DNA of 64,000 bases, taken from positions 434,001-498,000 of the forward strand of contig NZ_JBBOCJ010000001.1 in assembly GCF_038002345.1 (NCBI RefSeq), given 5' to 3'. The notes under the pieces are model-generated. The model did no database searches. It saw only the letters and a program-made list of their open reading frames with translations, and had not been told where the DNA came from. Source of the stretch: Paenibacillus sp. FSL M7-0420 (lineage in GTDB: Bacteria > Bacillota > Bacilli > Paenibacillales > Paenibacillaceae). Position 1 is the stretch's first letter. Each line of letters opens with the position of its first letter. A program made the translations under genes and the position numbers. Below, one piece after another: positions 24,043-33,490 of the stretch.

Positions 24043-25113
24043 TTGAAGAATACAACTCAAACATTGCGCAGCGAAAGATTGCCGGTCCGTTATCCGATGA
24101 TTACAACCTATACGCAGCATGCCCATCTCTTGTCCATACTTACCCACTACGAGTGCGCACACCCATGGATATTCAGCAATTATATTCAATTATTTATTAA
24201 CAAAGATTATAAACATCATTGGGGAGATTTCTATTTCCCTCTGGCGTATGAGCTGCGGCCTTCGGAAGGTTGCAAATGGATTTCGACTCAGAAGATACAT
24301 AGAGATACTGTAACGACTAAATGGGACTCTGTTATTCATTTTATTATAGAAAATGTTAATGCCAATAACTATATCCATACCATGATCAATTATTTCTACG
24401 TGCCCCTAAGCGACCGATATCATAGACTCCAATTGCATCATGACATATTTGTGTATGGCTATGATTTAGATCGGGAGATATTGTATGTTTCCGATTTCTT
24501 TAAGAACGGCGTGTACAGTCAGGCTGAGATCTCATTTGCCGATTTCAATCTTGCGTTCAACACTAATCATCTAACAACCAATCATGATTATCTGAGAGAA
24601 ATGGTGTATCTGTATAAATTCAATGGCCAACATCAGGATAAATTCAGTGCAGATACCCTAGTGAATTCTATAAGAAATTATTTCACTAAGAGAACGCCGG
24701 AATATTGGGAGATGTTCAACTATGGGGGCGACAGGGATCATCTTGACTTCGGCATGCAAATATACACCACTCTATTTAATTATGTGAAAGAGACAGCGGA
24801 ACATAAGGCTATGCTTGATATAAGACCCTTTCATTTACTTTATGATCATAAGAAGATAATGACGCTGAGATTCAAGTATTTGTACGATCATCGGCATCTT
24901 ATTCATTTAAATCAAGAGCATATTGATGAATTCGCAGCTATTGAAGTGAAGGCGAAGATCCTTGTGAATGTAGCGTTTAAATATAATTTGACAAGGGATG
25001 TGAGTATTATAGACAGCTTACATACACTGATAACGAAGATAGAAAATGAAGAAGCCATCTTCCTTGAACGATGGCTGAAGAAGGTGAGCATTCCGGAGCC
25101 CATGGTGTTCTAG
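24043..25113 (+). CDS. BtrH-like/papain-fold family protein, first copy
   Basis: A 356-residue protein resembling the BtrH N-terminal family, whose founding member transfers an acyl group from a carrier protein to an aminoglycoside. The segment TTYTQHAHLLSILTHYECAH near residue 22 takes the position of the first catalytic helix, but there is no Cys at its start. HHDIFVYGYDLDREILYVSD near 145 has the His and Asp pattern of the fold. The C-terminal half is helical. GGGGGG precedes the start, which may be the TTG at 24043. The gene at 33491 is a distant paralogue that has a Cys in the matching place. Function is inferred from family and context. Confidence 0.55.
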   Translation: MKNTTQTLRSERLPVRYPMITTYTQHAHLLSILTHYECAHPWIFSNYIQLFINKDYKHHWGDFYFPLAYELRPSEGCKWISTQKIHRDTVTTKWDSVIHFIIENVNANNYIHTMINYFYVPLSDRYHRLQLHHDIFVYGYDLDREILYVSDFFKNGVYSQAEISFADFNLAFNTNHLTTNHDYLREMVYLYKFNGQHQDKFSADTLVNSIRNYFTKRTPEYWEMFNYGGDRDHLDFGMQIYTTLFNYVKETAEHKAMLDIRPFHLLYDHKKIMTLRFKYLYDHRHLIHLNQEHIDEFAAIEVKAKILVNVAFKYNLTRDVSIIDSLHTLITKIENEEAIFLERWLKKVSIPEPMVF

Positions 25114-25227
25114 ATATTACATATGGAGGGAGTGATGCTGGGATTATAATCGTTGCGATACAGCGTATTGAATAAGCTCTGCACAGTTCCTGCTGTTTAA
25201 CCAACCGTAAGCAATGGGGGGATCTTT

Positions 25228-26163
25228 ATATTCATTGTATTAACAGGAGTCGCAGGCTTCATCGGTTCCAACCTTGCCGAGAGGCTGCTGCGGGAAGGAC
25301 ATACCGTTATCGGGGTCGATAATTTTCTGACCGGGTCCCCTGTCAACATGGACAATCTCTTGCGGTCGCCAAATTTCAAGTTTATCGAGCATGATGTCAT
25401 TTATCCGCTTGCCATTGAAGACCCTGTCGATTGGGTGATGCATTTCGCAAGTCCTGCCAGCCCGCCCAAATATTTGTCCTATCCGATCGAAACGATGAGG
25501 GTCAACAGCGAAGGAACGATGCATCTGCTGCAACTGGCCAAAGAAAAGCAGGCTGCGTTCTTCTTGGCTTCAACAAGCGAGATCTACGGTAACCCAACCG
25601 TTCACCCTCAGCCGGAGAGCTATTATGGCAACGTGAATTCGATCGGATCAAGAAGCTGCTATAACGAAGCGAAGCGGTATGCAGAGGCGATCACCTACTG
25701 GATGAACAGAAAATACGGCATACCGGTAAGGGTCATTCGAATCTTCAATACATTCGGCCCGAAGATGGATTTATATGATGGTCGTGTCATTACCAATTTC
25801 ATTAATCAAATCATGTCCAAGAACAACCTTACGATTTATGGCGACGGCAGACAGACGAGAAGCTTTCAGTATATTGACGATTTGCTGGAAGGGATTATAA
25901 GACTGCTGGGCACCACATATGAACAGCCAGTCAATTTGGGGAATCCGCAGGAAGTCACCATCCTTGAAGTCGCCCAAGTATTGAAGGAGCTCATGAAGTC
26001 CAACGCGCAGATCGAGTTTCTCCCGCTGCCGGAAGACGATCCCAGGAGAAGGAAGCCGGATATTACCATTTCAAGGACGATTATGGACTGGGAACCGGCG
26101 ATCGGTTTGCATGATGCACTTGCTAGAACGATCCATTATTACCAGGGTCAATATATCCATTAA
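25228..26163 (+). CDS. UDP-glucuronate decarboxylase/epimerase-like SDR, no ordinary start codon
   Basis: A ~311-residue extended SDR close to UDP-xylose synthase. The Rossmann motif TGVAGFIGSNLAERLLREGH is at the N-terminus; TSEIYGNPTVHPQPESYYGN and the catalytic YNEAK (SRSCYNEAKRYAEA) follow, with FNTFGPKMDLYDGRVITNF and DGRQTRSFQYIDDL further on. A stop is at 25198-25200, and from there to the Rossmann motif no ATG, GTG, TTG or CTG is in frame. Candidates are ATA at 25228 (six bases after GGGGGG) or ATT at 25234. The first ATG in frame, at 25348, would delete the NAD-binding motif. It may supply UDP-pentose to the glycosyltransferase. Confidence 0.7.
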   Translation: MFIVLTGVAGFIGSNLAERLLREGHTVIGVDNFLTGSPVNMDNLLRSPNFKFIEHDVIYPLAIEDPVDWVMHFASPASPPKYLSYPIETMRVNSEGTMHLLQLAKEKQAAFFLASTSEIYGNPTVHPQPESYYGNVNSIGSRSCYNEAKRYAEAITYWMNRKYGIPVRVIRIFNTFGPKMDLYDGRVITNFINQIMSKNNLTIYGDGRQTRSFQYIDDLLEGIIRLLGTTYEQPVNLGNPQEVTILEVAQVLKELMKSNAQIEFLPLPEDDPRRRKPDITISRTIMDWEPAIGLHDALARTIHYYQGQYIH

Positions 26164-26176
26164 ACGGGAGGTACCT

Positions 26177-26428
26177 ATGCAAGAACAGATCATAGCGATG
26201 ATAAGCGAAATCAAGGACGACGCCCAGCTGGCAAACCGCTTGAACGAGCATTCCAGCATCATGGAAGACGGGGGGCTCGACTCGTTACAGCTAATTACTT
26301 TCCTATTAAAGGTGGAAGAGCGTTTCGGTATTGAAATCGATTTTGAACAATTTGACTTCGATTTTTTGGAGTCGGTCACGGCCTTTTGCAATTATATCTC
26401 GGAGCTGCAGAAGACAGCATCTGCATGA
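26177..26428 (+). CDS. Acyl carrier protein, second copy
   Basis: An 83-residue carrier protein with Ser in MEDGGLDSLQLITFLLKVEE, near residue 37. CGGGAGG precedes the ATG at 26177. It is only distantly similar to the first carrier protein (different helix 2 and 3 sequences), so the two probably carry different groups or serve different partners. Its stop overlaps a possible ATG of the next gene. Confidence 0.85.
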   Translation: MQEQIIAMISEIKDDAQLANRLNEHSSIMEDGGLDSLQLITFLLKVEERFGIEIDFEQFDFDFLESVTAFCNYISELQKTASA

Positions 26429-26475
26429 ACGATAGACGGGAAGCGCTTGATACCATGGATGGAGGAAGAGAATTT

Positions 26476-27591
26476 ATGGGTAAGCGGCAAGTAACGATTC
26501 TATGCTCGGGTTTCGGTCTGGGTTTCTATATTCCCGGCCTATTAGCTGCAAGCGTTTTCAAGGAAAGGGATATCGCGACGGAAGTGCTCGTGTTCGAAAG
26601 CTATTTGGAGCAAGACAAAAGGGATCATATTGCAGACAGCAGGACGGCGTACCACAATAATTTCGCACTTGCCAATTTTTCGGCGCGAATGCCGATGGAT
26701 ATCCGGAGCAGCATGGATTACGCCCAGGTTGAGCTATTGCTGGAGGCGTGGGCAGCGGAAGAGCGCTGCGAATTCATATCGCTATCCGGACACTGGGTCT
26801 ATATTCTGGATTTGTACAGGGAGAAGATGCTGCCGAGTCCAATTCATGTAGACCTGCTCTATGTCGATTCCGATCTGGCCCCGTCCTGGAAGAGCCTGAA
26901 GAAGTTTCATCCCCGCTATGACGAGCATTATTACAATGCTTGTCTCTATGACACCGGTAAGATGGCGATTCGATACGAAATCCCGGTTCTTCCGGGTGCG
27001 CCGCTGCCCTTCGAATCAAGGAAGCGGCGGCTTGTTGTTCATGGCGGCGGCTGGGGGATGGGCACTTATCAAAGTACAATTCCGGAGCTTGCCGGCCATA
27101 ACTATGGGCTGGATATCGTAGCTTACGACTGGAAGGAAGCGAAGCCCGATCCCGATTACCGGTATTGGATGAACGATCCTGAATGGTGTTCATGGGTGAA
27201 GAGCGGAAGCGGCCTGCACGAGTTCCCGCCATATATTGAAATAGCGGGAGAAGCTACGAATTCATACGCCGCTGAGGCGGATCATCATTGGTTATTTGAC
27301 GTCGCTTCGCAGGCAATGGCTATCGTGGCCAAGCCGGGAGCGGGCACATTGATCGACTCGCTTGCATCCGAAACCCCTCTTATTCTGCTGGAGCCGTTCG
27401 GCAGTCATGAGCTTAGCAATCTGGAATTGTGGGAGTCGCTTGGGTTCGGAATACGCTACGAGAAATGGCGGGAGATGGATTTTTCCGTAGATGTTCTTAA
27501 GGAGATGCATCAAGCGATCAAGAACAGACCCGGAGAACGGACGAATTATGTGGATCATTATTGTTCGAGAGTCGCGTTAATGAAGAGGTAA
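26476..27591 (+). CDS. GT-B-type glycosyltransferase-like protein
   Basis: A 371-residue protein that resembles UDP-sugar glycosyltransferases of the MurG/UGT fold. The N-terminal MGKRQVTILCSGFGLGFYIP is an unusual glycine-rich first loop. The C-terminal donor-binding region has VAKPGAGTLIDSLASETPLI and LEPFGSHELSNLELW. The start at 26476 is chosen for its GGAGGAAGAG site; an ATG at 26425 overlapping the carrier-protein stop is possible. It lies with a UDP-sugar enzyme and probably attaches a sugar to the product. The acceptor is unknown. Confidence 0.65.
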   Translation: MGKRQVTILCSGFGLGFYIPGLLAASVFKERDIATEVLVFESYLEQDKRDHIADSRTAYHNNFALANFSARMPMDIRSSMDYAQVELLLEAWAAEERCEFISLSGHWVYILDLYREKMLPSPIHVDLLYVDSDLAPSWKSLKKFHPRYDEHYYNACLYDTGKMAIRYEIPVLPGAPLPFESRKRRLVVHGGGWGMGTYQSTIPELAGHNYGLDIVAYDWKEAKPDPDYRYWMNDPEWCSWVKSGSGLHEFPPYIEIAGEATNSYAAEADHHWLFDVASQAMAIVAKPGAGTLIDSLASETPLILLEPFGSHELSNLELWESLGFGIRYEKWREMDFSVDVLKEMHQAIKNRPGERTNYVDHYCSRVALMKR

Positions 27592-27618
27592 GATTTCAAT
27601 GGCAGAAGGGGTTATGCG

Positions 27619-28707
27619 ATGAGTGTTAACAAATTGAGTGTCGCCCGGGATACGACAAGCTATCCGAGATGGATCGTCTTGCAGCTGCTCGAGGAGTGCA
27701 ATTTGCGATGCAAGATGTGCTATGAGTGGGGACTCGAAGGGCCCTACAAAAGCAAAAAAACATTAGCGCAGCTGGACCCCGATCTGATCAAAAAGATCAT
27801 CGCCGAGTGCAGCCCCGGCAAGCCGTATTACGATTTTTTCGGCGGCGAGCCGCTGATGTACCCTTGGCTGAGTGATATTCTCGCCATGATCAATCATTAT
27901 GGAAGCGTAGCGGACTTCCCCACGAACGGCACATTGCTCGAGCAGCATGCCGAGATGCTTGCCGAGAATGCGCCCAATAAAATTTGGGTGTCGCTCGACG
28001 GCCCTGAGACAATCAACGACAGGCAGAGGGGCAGAGGCGTATTCAAGAAAGTAATCAAGGGAATCGAGAAGCTCTATGAGCTCCGGCAAAGCAAAGGCAA
28101 GCAATTTCCGAAGCTGGGTGTATCCTTTATCATTACGCCCCTGAACTATATGTACGTCGAGGAATTTTTCTTCAAGCATATCGACTTGTCGATGCTGGAC
28201 CATATCAGCATGGAAGTGCAGCTCTATGCCACGGAAGAGCAGTATGACCAATATGTGGAGGTTCTTAGCGGGGAATTCGGCGTGCATGAAGCTCCTTATG
28301 CCAAGGGGATGGTGTGGCGGGACATCGGTTCGTTTAGCCAGATCGATATTCCGGAATTAACGAGACAGCTCAACAAGGTTAAGGCATATTGCTTGAGAAA
28401 CAGCATCCATGTGATCACCTATCCGAAGACGATAGATGAGGTGAATTTGCGCAACTATTTCTCGGGGCAATTCCATCAGATGGCGGATAAACGAAATCAG
28501 TGCTCCCTTCCATGGGTGTATGCGGAGATTACGGCAAGGGGCGATGTTTCGCCCTGCCATGCGTTCTATGATTTGACCTTCGGCAATGTGAATGAAGAGA
28601 ATTTGCTGGACATCTGGCGCAGTGACAAGTACAAAGAGTATCGCACGTATATGAAAAAAAATATGCTTCCGATTTGTACGGCTTGTTCAAGGTATTATAT
28701 CTACTGA
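27619..28707 (+). CDS. Radical SAM enzyme with twitch-type auxiliary cluster, first copy
   Basis: A 362-residue radical SAM protein. The cluster-binding CNLRCKMC is near residue 31 and the GGEP motif (FFGGEPLMYP) near 75. The C-terminal part has CSLPWVYAEITARGDVSPC, then about 40 residues to CTAC, i.e. four cysteines in the pattern of one auxiliary iron-sulfur cluster, as in BtrN or MoaA-type enzymes rather than the seven of a full SPASM domain. AGAAGGGG precedes the ATG. No RiPP precursor is seen nearby, so the substrate is probably a sugar or a carrier-bound acid. Confidence 0.85.
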   Translation: MSVNKLSVARDTTSYPRWIVLQLLEECNLRCKMCYEWGLEGPYKSKKTLAQLDPDLIKKIIAECSPGKPYYDFFGGEPLMYPWLSDILAMINHYGSVADFPTNGTLLEQHAEMLAENAPNKIWVSLDGPETINDRQRGRGVFKKVIKGIEKLYELRQSKGKQFPKLGVSFIITPLNYMYVEEFFFKHIDLSMLDHISMEVQLYATEEQYDQYVEVLSGEFGVHEAPYAKGMVWRDIGSFSQIDIPELTRQLNKVKAYCLRNSIHVITYPKTIDEVNLRNYFSGQFHQMADKRNQCSLPWVYAEITARGDVSPCHAFYDLTFGNVNEENLLDIWRSDKYKEYRTYMKKNMLPICTACSRYYIY

Positions 28708-28749
28708 TTCATGTGAATAACCTATTACGTTTAAGAAGGGTGTGTTGAT

Positions 28750-29928
28750 ATGAATCCGAAATCTGAGATTAAACATTCCGCAAAGGATTTGCAAATATTG
28801 AAACGTACCATCAGGAACACGATGGAAACCAAGCGGAATATGGAGAAAATAGCGGGTTACGCGACACCGTTGCCGGAGTCGGTCGGGATTAAACTGACGA
28901 ACCAATGCAACTTGCGCTGCAAGCATTGCTATCAATGGAACGATACCGGCTACCATCACTTCATGACACTGGAGCAGCAGCGGGAACAGCTCGACTACGG
29001 ACTGCTGGAGAAGCTGATCCTTGAGACGGAACCCGCCAAGTCGAGACTCTATATCTGGGGCGGCGAGCCGCTTGTATACAGCCATTTCGACCGTTTGGCC
29101 GATTTGCTTGAAGCCCATCCCCGGGAGACGACGATCTGCACGAATGCGTTGCTGATTGAGCGCAAGCTGGACGCCCTGCAGAGAATCTCCGACAACCTGG
29201 AGCTGCTCATCGCGCTTGATGGATTCGAAGAAGAGAATGATGCGCTTCGCGGCAAAGGGGTATTCAGCAGGGCGATAGATGCGATCCGGATGCTGGTCGA
29301 GCTGCGCAAGGAGAACAAATTCAGAGGCAAAATTTCGATCCATACTGTCGTTAACGATGGTATGACCGGCAAGCTGTATGATCTGCTGGACTTTCTGGAG
29401 GGCGTCGGCGTAGATCTGGTCATCGTCTGCTTCCCGTGGTACATCTCGGACGAATGCTCGCAGGGGATGGACGATTACTTCGACCAGAAGTTCGACTTCC
29501 TTCCGGCGAGCGGGCACAGGGGCGAACGAAGCTGGCACGCCTTTAACTACAAGCTCGATCCGGAACGTATCCCTGCTCTTATGAATGAGTTGGACCGGGT
29601 GAATCAACGGGTCTGGAAAATGCGCTTGCGCTACCAGCCGAATCTGGATCATGACCAGATCGAGGATTTCGTGCTCGGCAAAGAGGTGGAGGGCAAAGGG
29701 ACGATGAACAAGAAGTGCCTGGCGCTCTCGAACCGGATGGACATTACGCCCGATGGAACCATTATCGCGTGCAAATTCTTCAAGGAGTTCGAGATCGGCA
29801 AATTACATGAAGCTTCTGTACAGGAATTATGGCATAGCATGAACTATAGAAGAATAAGGGAAATGATGGACGAACGACTGACACCGGCATGTTCCAAGTG
29901 CAGTGTGTTGCATTTGCACGGTGTATAA
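28750..29928 (+). CDS. Radical SAM enzyme with twitch-type auxiliary cluster, second copy
   Basis: A 392-residue paralogue-like enzyme with CNLRCKHC near residue 53, IWGGEPLVYS near 100 and a C-terminal MDITPDGTIIACKFF region ending in CSKC. Again four auxiliary cysteines are visible (CLAL, CKFF, CSKC). An N-terminal 45-residue helical extension is absent from the other enzyme. AGAAGGG precedes the ATG. Two such enzymes in one operon suggest two successive radical steps or two sites on one scaffold. Confidence 0.85.
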   Translation: MNPKSEIKHSAKDLQILKRTIRNTMETKRNMEKIAGYATPLPESVGIKLTNQCNLRCKHCYQWNDTGYHHFMTLEQQREQLDYGLLEKLILETEPAKSRLYIWGGEPLVYSHFDRLADLLEAHPRETTICTNALLIERKLDALQRISDNLELLIALDGFEEENDALRGKGVFSRAIDAIRMLVELRKENKFRGKISIHTVVNDGMTGKLYDLLDFLEGVGVDLVIVCFPWYISDECSQGMDDYFDQKFDFLPASGHRGERSWHAFNYKLDPERIPALMNELDRVNQRVWKMRLRYQPNLDHDQIEDFVLGKEVEGKGTMNKKCLALSNRMDITPDGTIIACKFFKEFEIGKLHEASVQELWHSMNYRRIREMMDERLTPACSKCSVLHLHGV

Positions 29929-29960
29929 CGATTCTAAATTCACATAAATGAGGTGCGCAA

Positions 29961-30965
29961 GTGAGTATCATCCAGATGGAGGGTTTATCCAAAAGCTTCA
30001 AGTATTACGAAAAAGAGCTGGGGCTCAAAAAATCGCTCAAAAATCTAGTGAAGCGCAAATCCCTGATCAAAGAAGCGGTTAGCGATATATCGCTTGTGAT
30101 CGAGCAAGGCGAGATGGTCGGATTCTTGGGCCCGAACGGCTCCGGCAAAACGACTACGCTTAAGATGCTGTCCGGCATCTTGTATCCGACAAGCGGGCAA
30201 GCGACGGTATTAGGCTATGTCCCTTGGGAACGAAAGAAAGAATTCAAGATGCAGTTCTCGATCGTGATGGGGCAGAAATCGCAGTTGTGGTGGGATCTGC
30301 CGGCGAATGAATCGTTGTACCTGAACAAATGCATCTATGAGGTCGAGGATAAGCCCTACAACCTTGTCCTGGATGAGCTTACGGAGATGCTGGACGTTAA
30401 AGACCTGCTCAACATTCAGGTGCGGAGGCTTTCGCTGGGGGAACGGATGAAGATGGAGCTTATTGCGTCGCTTATCCACCGGCCCAAGGTGATATTCCTG
30501 GATGAGCCTACAATCGGACTCGATCTGATTTCGCAGAAGCGCATTCGGGAGTTCCTGAAGTATTATAACCAGCAGACGAAGGCGACGGTCATTCTGACAA
30601 GCCACTACATGGCGGATATTGAGGATCTGTGCAAACGGACGATCATCATCAATCAAGGGAAGATCGTATACGACGGCGATCTCCGGCGTGTGAACGAGCT
30701 GTTCCATGCCAAGAAGATCATCAAGCTGCAATTTACGGACGAAGTACCGAGGCAAGCACTAAGCGACTATGGCGCTATTACGCAACATGACGGCCTGAAT
30801 GCCGTCATGGAGATCGATAAGCATGATCTTCAGCGGCTCTCTAAGATGATGCTGGACCGGTTCCCGATCCTTGATTTCACAGTTGAAGATATACCTGTCG
30901 AGCGGGGCATCGAAAGCTTATATCAGAAAGATGGGGGCAGACATGAAAGCCTTGCAAAAGTATAA
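29961..30965 (+). CDS. ABC transporter ATP-binding subunit (DrrA/NatA-like)
   Basis: A 334-residue ATPase, GTG start with GAGGTG upstream. Walker A GPNGSGKTTTLK is near residue 57, the signature LSLGERMKMEL near 158 and Walker B VIFLDEPTIGLD near 180. The C-terminal extension is of the type seen in self-resistance exporters. It overlaps the first permease gene by 23 bases. It probably powers export of the operon's product. Confidence 0.92.
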   Translation: MSIIQMEGLSKSFKYYEKELGLKKSLKNLVKRKSLIKEAVSDISLVIEQGEMVGFLGPNGSGKTTTLKMLSGILYPTSGQATVLGYVPWERKKEFKMQFSIVMGQKSQLWWDLPANESLYLNKCIYEVEDKPYNLVLDELTEMLDVKDLLNIQVRRLSLGERMKMELIASLIHRPKVIFLDEPTIGLDLISQKRIREFLKYYNQQTKATVILTSHYMADIEDLCKRTIIINQGKIVYDGDLRRVNELFHAKKIIKLQFTDEVPRQALSDYGAITQHDGLNAVMEIDKHDLQRLSKMMLDRFPILDFTVEDIPVERGIESLYQKDGGRHESLAKV

Positions 30966-31752
30966 AAGGACGTATATCCTTGCGCTTCAGAATGCGATGG
31001 AATACCGGACCGATTTCCTGATGAGTATTATCAGCGGCGGCTTTATCATACTTGTCCAATGCTTCCTCTGGACAGCCGTGTTCCGCAGTTCGCCGCAAGA
31101 GATTATTAACGGCTATACGTATTCGCAGATCATCATATATTCCGTGTTGTCCGGCGTCGTCTCCAAGCTGGTATCTGCCGGCTTCGAAGGGGAGATCGCG
31201 AATGATATCAAGACGGGTGGGCTAAGCAAATTTATCGCTCAGCCCATTCATTATTTCAGCTATCGGATATGCAACTTCTTCGGCGGGAAAACGGTTCAGA
31301 CCGGGGTCGTCCTTGTCTTATTCGTCATCCTGATGACCGTGTTTATTCAGATTTGGGAGTTTCAGCTTAGAGCGGGGCAGATCGTGATGTTCCTGGTCAG
31401 TATTCTGTTCGGACTGCTCATCAACTTTCTGCTTTTTTACTCGATTAGTGCGCTTGCGTTCATCATTACTGAGGTTTGGGGCGTTTTTATTGCGTTCAAC
31501 CAAGGCGTCTATCTGCTCAGCGGAGCCATCTTTCCGCTTAATATTTTCGGAGATACGTTTGCCAGAATCTCCAGCTATTTACCGTTTCAATATGTCGTAT
31601 ACTTCCCGGTTAAGATCATCAATGGGAGCTTGGCGGTTCATGAGATCGTTATCGGGCTCCTCTTACAGGCGGTTTGGGTCATTGTGCTTATGATCATTGC
31701 CAAGTTGTCTTGGGATTCCGGGATGAAGAAATATGTAGCCGTTGGAGGTTAG
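30943..31752 (+). CDS. ABC-2 type permease, first (DUF990-like)
   Basis: A 269-residue membrane protein with six predicted hydrophobic segments (for instance DFLMSIISGGFIILVQCFLW and TGVVLVLFVILMTVF). GGGGGCAG precedes the ATG at 30943 inside the end of the ATPase gene. It forms a heterodimeric permease with the next gene. The product resembles exporter subunits of the YjjP/DUF990 type seen in antibiotic operons. Confidence 0.85.
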   Translation: MKALQKYKRTYILALQNAMEYRTDFLMSIISGGFIILVQCFLWTAVFRSSPQEIINGYTYSQIIIYSVLSGVVSKLVSAGFEGEIANDIKTGGLSKFIAQPIHYFSYRICNFFGGKTVQTGVVLVLFVILMTVFIQIWEFQLRAGQIVMFLVSILFGLLINFLLFYSISALAFIITEVWGVFIAFNQGVYLLSGAIFPLNIFGDTFARISSYLPFQYVVYFPVKIINGSLAVHEIVIGLLLQAVWVIVLMIIAKLSWDSGMKKYVAVGG

Positions 31753-31756
31753 ATCT

Positions 31757-32569
31757 GTGAGTATCCGCTTGAGTGAGATTCGAAAGCATGTACGTATGTT
31801 TTTTATTTTTGCAAAGAACAGCCTGGTCGGTTACATGGAATACAAAGCGAATTTCTACTCCGGTTTGATCATGGAGACCGTATTTCTGTTCACCAAGCTG
31901 ATCTATATCATCTTCGTTTACCAGCTGGGGATCGAAATTAATGGAATTTCTCCTGACCAGATGATGATCTTCACCGGGACCTATACGATTATGATCGCCA
32001 TCTATACAGGATTGTTTATGGATAACTTTTATAGATTCGCGGGCCATATCCGCAACGGGACGCTGGACTTGTATATGACGAAGCCGCTATCGCTGCAGTT
32101 CATGATTTCATTCCGGAACGTGAACTTCGCGTTTCCGATTCCGAACCTGATCGCCGGGATTACGATGATCGTAATAGCCTGGCAGCGGCTTGGCATCGAA
32201 CCAAGCTTCATCCACTTGGCCGGATATATCGGCGTGATCTTGAGCAGCACGATCGTGACCTACTCGGTGCTTCTGCTTCCGCAGATTCTCGCCTTCTGGA
32301 CGGTGAAGTCCGGTGCGATCTTCGACATACTGGATAAATGCTGGGATTTGAATAATATGCCGATGTACATATACCCCAAATGGCTGCGGAGAATAGGGCT
32401 GTATGTCGTGCCTATCCTGTTTATCACCAACATGCCGTCGGTTTATTTGATCGACCGCTTGGACTTGTTCCTTGGGATATGGATTTTTGTAGCTCCAGTT
32501 CTATCGCTTCTAGTGGTCAGGCTGTTCTGGAAGCTGGCCGTCAGACACTATGAGAGCGCCAGCAGTTAG
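31757..32569 (+). CDS. ABC-2 type permease, second
   Basis: A 270-residue membrane protein with six hydrophobic segments (KANFYSGLIMETVFLFTKLI, then IWIFVAPVLSLLVVRLFW near the end). The GTG at 31757 has GGAGG eight bases upstream; it starts four bases after the stop of the first permease gene. The two permeases differ in sequence, so the channel is a heterodimer. Confidence 0.85.
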   Translation: MSIRLSEIRKHVRMFFIFAKNSLVGYMEYKANFYSGLIMETVFLFTKLIYIIFVYQLGIEINGISPDQMMIFTGTYTIMIAIYTGLFMDNFYRFAGHIRNGTLDLYMTKPLSLQFMISFRNVNFAFPIPNLIAGITMIVIAWQRLGIEPSFIHLAGYIGVILSSTIVTYSVLLLPQILAFWTVKSGAIFDILDKCWDLNNMPMYIYPKWLRRIGLYVVPILFITNMPSVYLIDRLDLFLGIWIFVAPVLSLLVVRLFWKLAVRHYESASS

Positions 32570-32609
32570 AGAAATGCCAAAAGAACAAATTGGAGAGAAG
32601 GTGAAGCGG

Positions 32610-33449
32610 GTGAGCAGGATGGAGCGCAAGAGCTTTTCGCCGCAGACAGACACTACCAAGAAGCAGCTGCACAACGGGATCGAAATCTATCAGAACAACG
32701 AAGGCGAGACTGAGTTCCTTTACAACGAGATTTTCCGTAAGGAAATGTATTTCAAGCATGGGATTATGCTCCCGGATCATGGCACGGTCATGGATGTCGG
32801 GGCTAATATCGGCATGTTCACCCTGTATGTCAGCAGCAAGAGCAACTGCAGGGTATATGCCTTCGAGCCGCTGCCGCCGACGTTTGAGCTCTTGAAGATG
32901 AATACGGGCTCACTGCCTCGCGTAACAACGGTTAACGCCGGGCTGTCCAATGAGATCAAGGAAGCGGAGTTTGCCTATTTCCCTACGATGTCCACGGATT
33001 CAGTCCAGATCAAATACCGGGAGAACCACGATCAGGATCTCCGGTACGGGTTAATCAACCATTACAGAGATGACTTCGCCGACCCGGGAATGCTAAACCG
33101 GTTTGTCGATCATCTGATGTCGCCGAGGCTTCTGAATGAACAAATCTATCGGTGCAAGCTAACTACAATCTCTGAAATGATCCGCCATTACGCTCTGAAC
33201 CAAATTGATCTGCTCAAAATCGACGTGGAAAAAAGTGAATTTGAGGTACTGGAAGGCATCCTTCCGGAGGATTGGGGCAAAATCAGGCAAATTGTAATGG
33301 AGGTACACGGACTGGACGGAGAACAGATCAGCAGGCTTAAGAACATCTTCCGGACCAACGGCTTCAAGGTCTCGATCGATTACTACGAAGACTTGAATAT
33401 CCCAAATTACTATAATGTGTACGCGTTGAATCAAATGCAGGTAATATAG
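32610..33449 (+). CDS. FkbM-family methyltransferase
   Basis: A SAM-dependent methyltransferase of the FkbM type, about 279 residues, usually acting on hydroxyls of sugars or natural products. The SAM site VMDVGANIGMFTLYVSSKSN is near residue 72, followed by VYAFEPLPPTFELLK, and the late motif IDLLKIDVEKSEFEVLEG is typical of the family. GGAGAGAAGG lies eight bases before GTG 32610; ATG at 32550 or 32574 would add a short tail overlapping or abutting the permease gene. It is probably a tailoring step on the glycosylated product. Confidence 0.8.
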   Translation: MSRMERKSFSPQTDTTKKQLHNGIEIYQNNEGETEFLYNEIFRKEMYFKHGIMLPDHGTVMDVGANIGMFTLYVSSKSNCRVYAFEPLPPTFELLKMNTGSLPRVTTVNAGLSNEIKEAEFAYFPTMSTDSVQIKYRENHDQDLRYGLINHYRDDFADPGMLNRFVDHLMSPRLLNEQIYRCKLTTISEMIRHYALNQIDLLKIDVEKSEFEVLEGILPEDWGKIRQIVMEVHGLDGEQISRLKNIFRTNGFKVSIDYYEDLNIPNYYNVYALNQMQVI

Positions 33450-33490
33450 CCGTAATATTTCCAATAATTTTAGTATAGGAGAAATATTTT

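Noticed and set aside
25114..25227. A short gene between the first BtrH-like gene and the sugar enzyme (ATG 25121 or 25133).
   Set aside because: The frames stop after a few codons; no reading frame of useful length is present.
26111..26176. An upstream extension of the second carrier protein.
   Set aside because: It overlaps the coding end of the UDP-sugar enzyme, and the CGGGAGG site fits the ATG at 26177.
28687..29652. A 321-residue frame opposite the second radical SAM gene.
   Set aside because: It is a long antisense shadow of a GC-rich gene with clear radical SAM motifs on the other strand.
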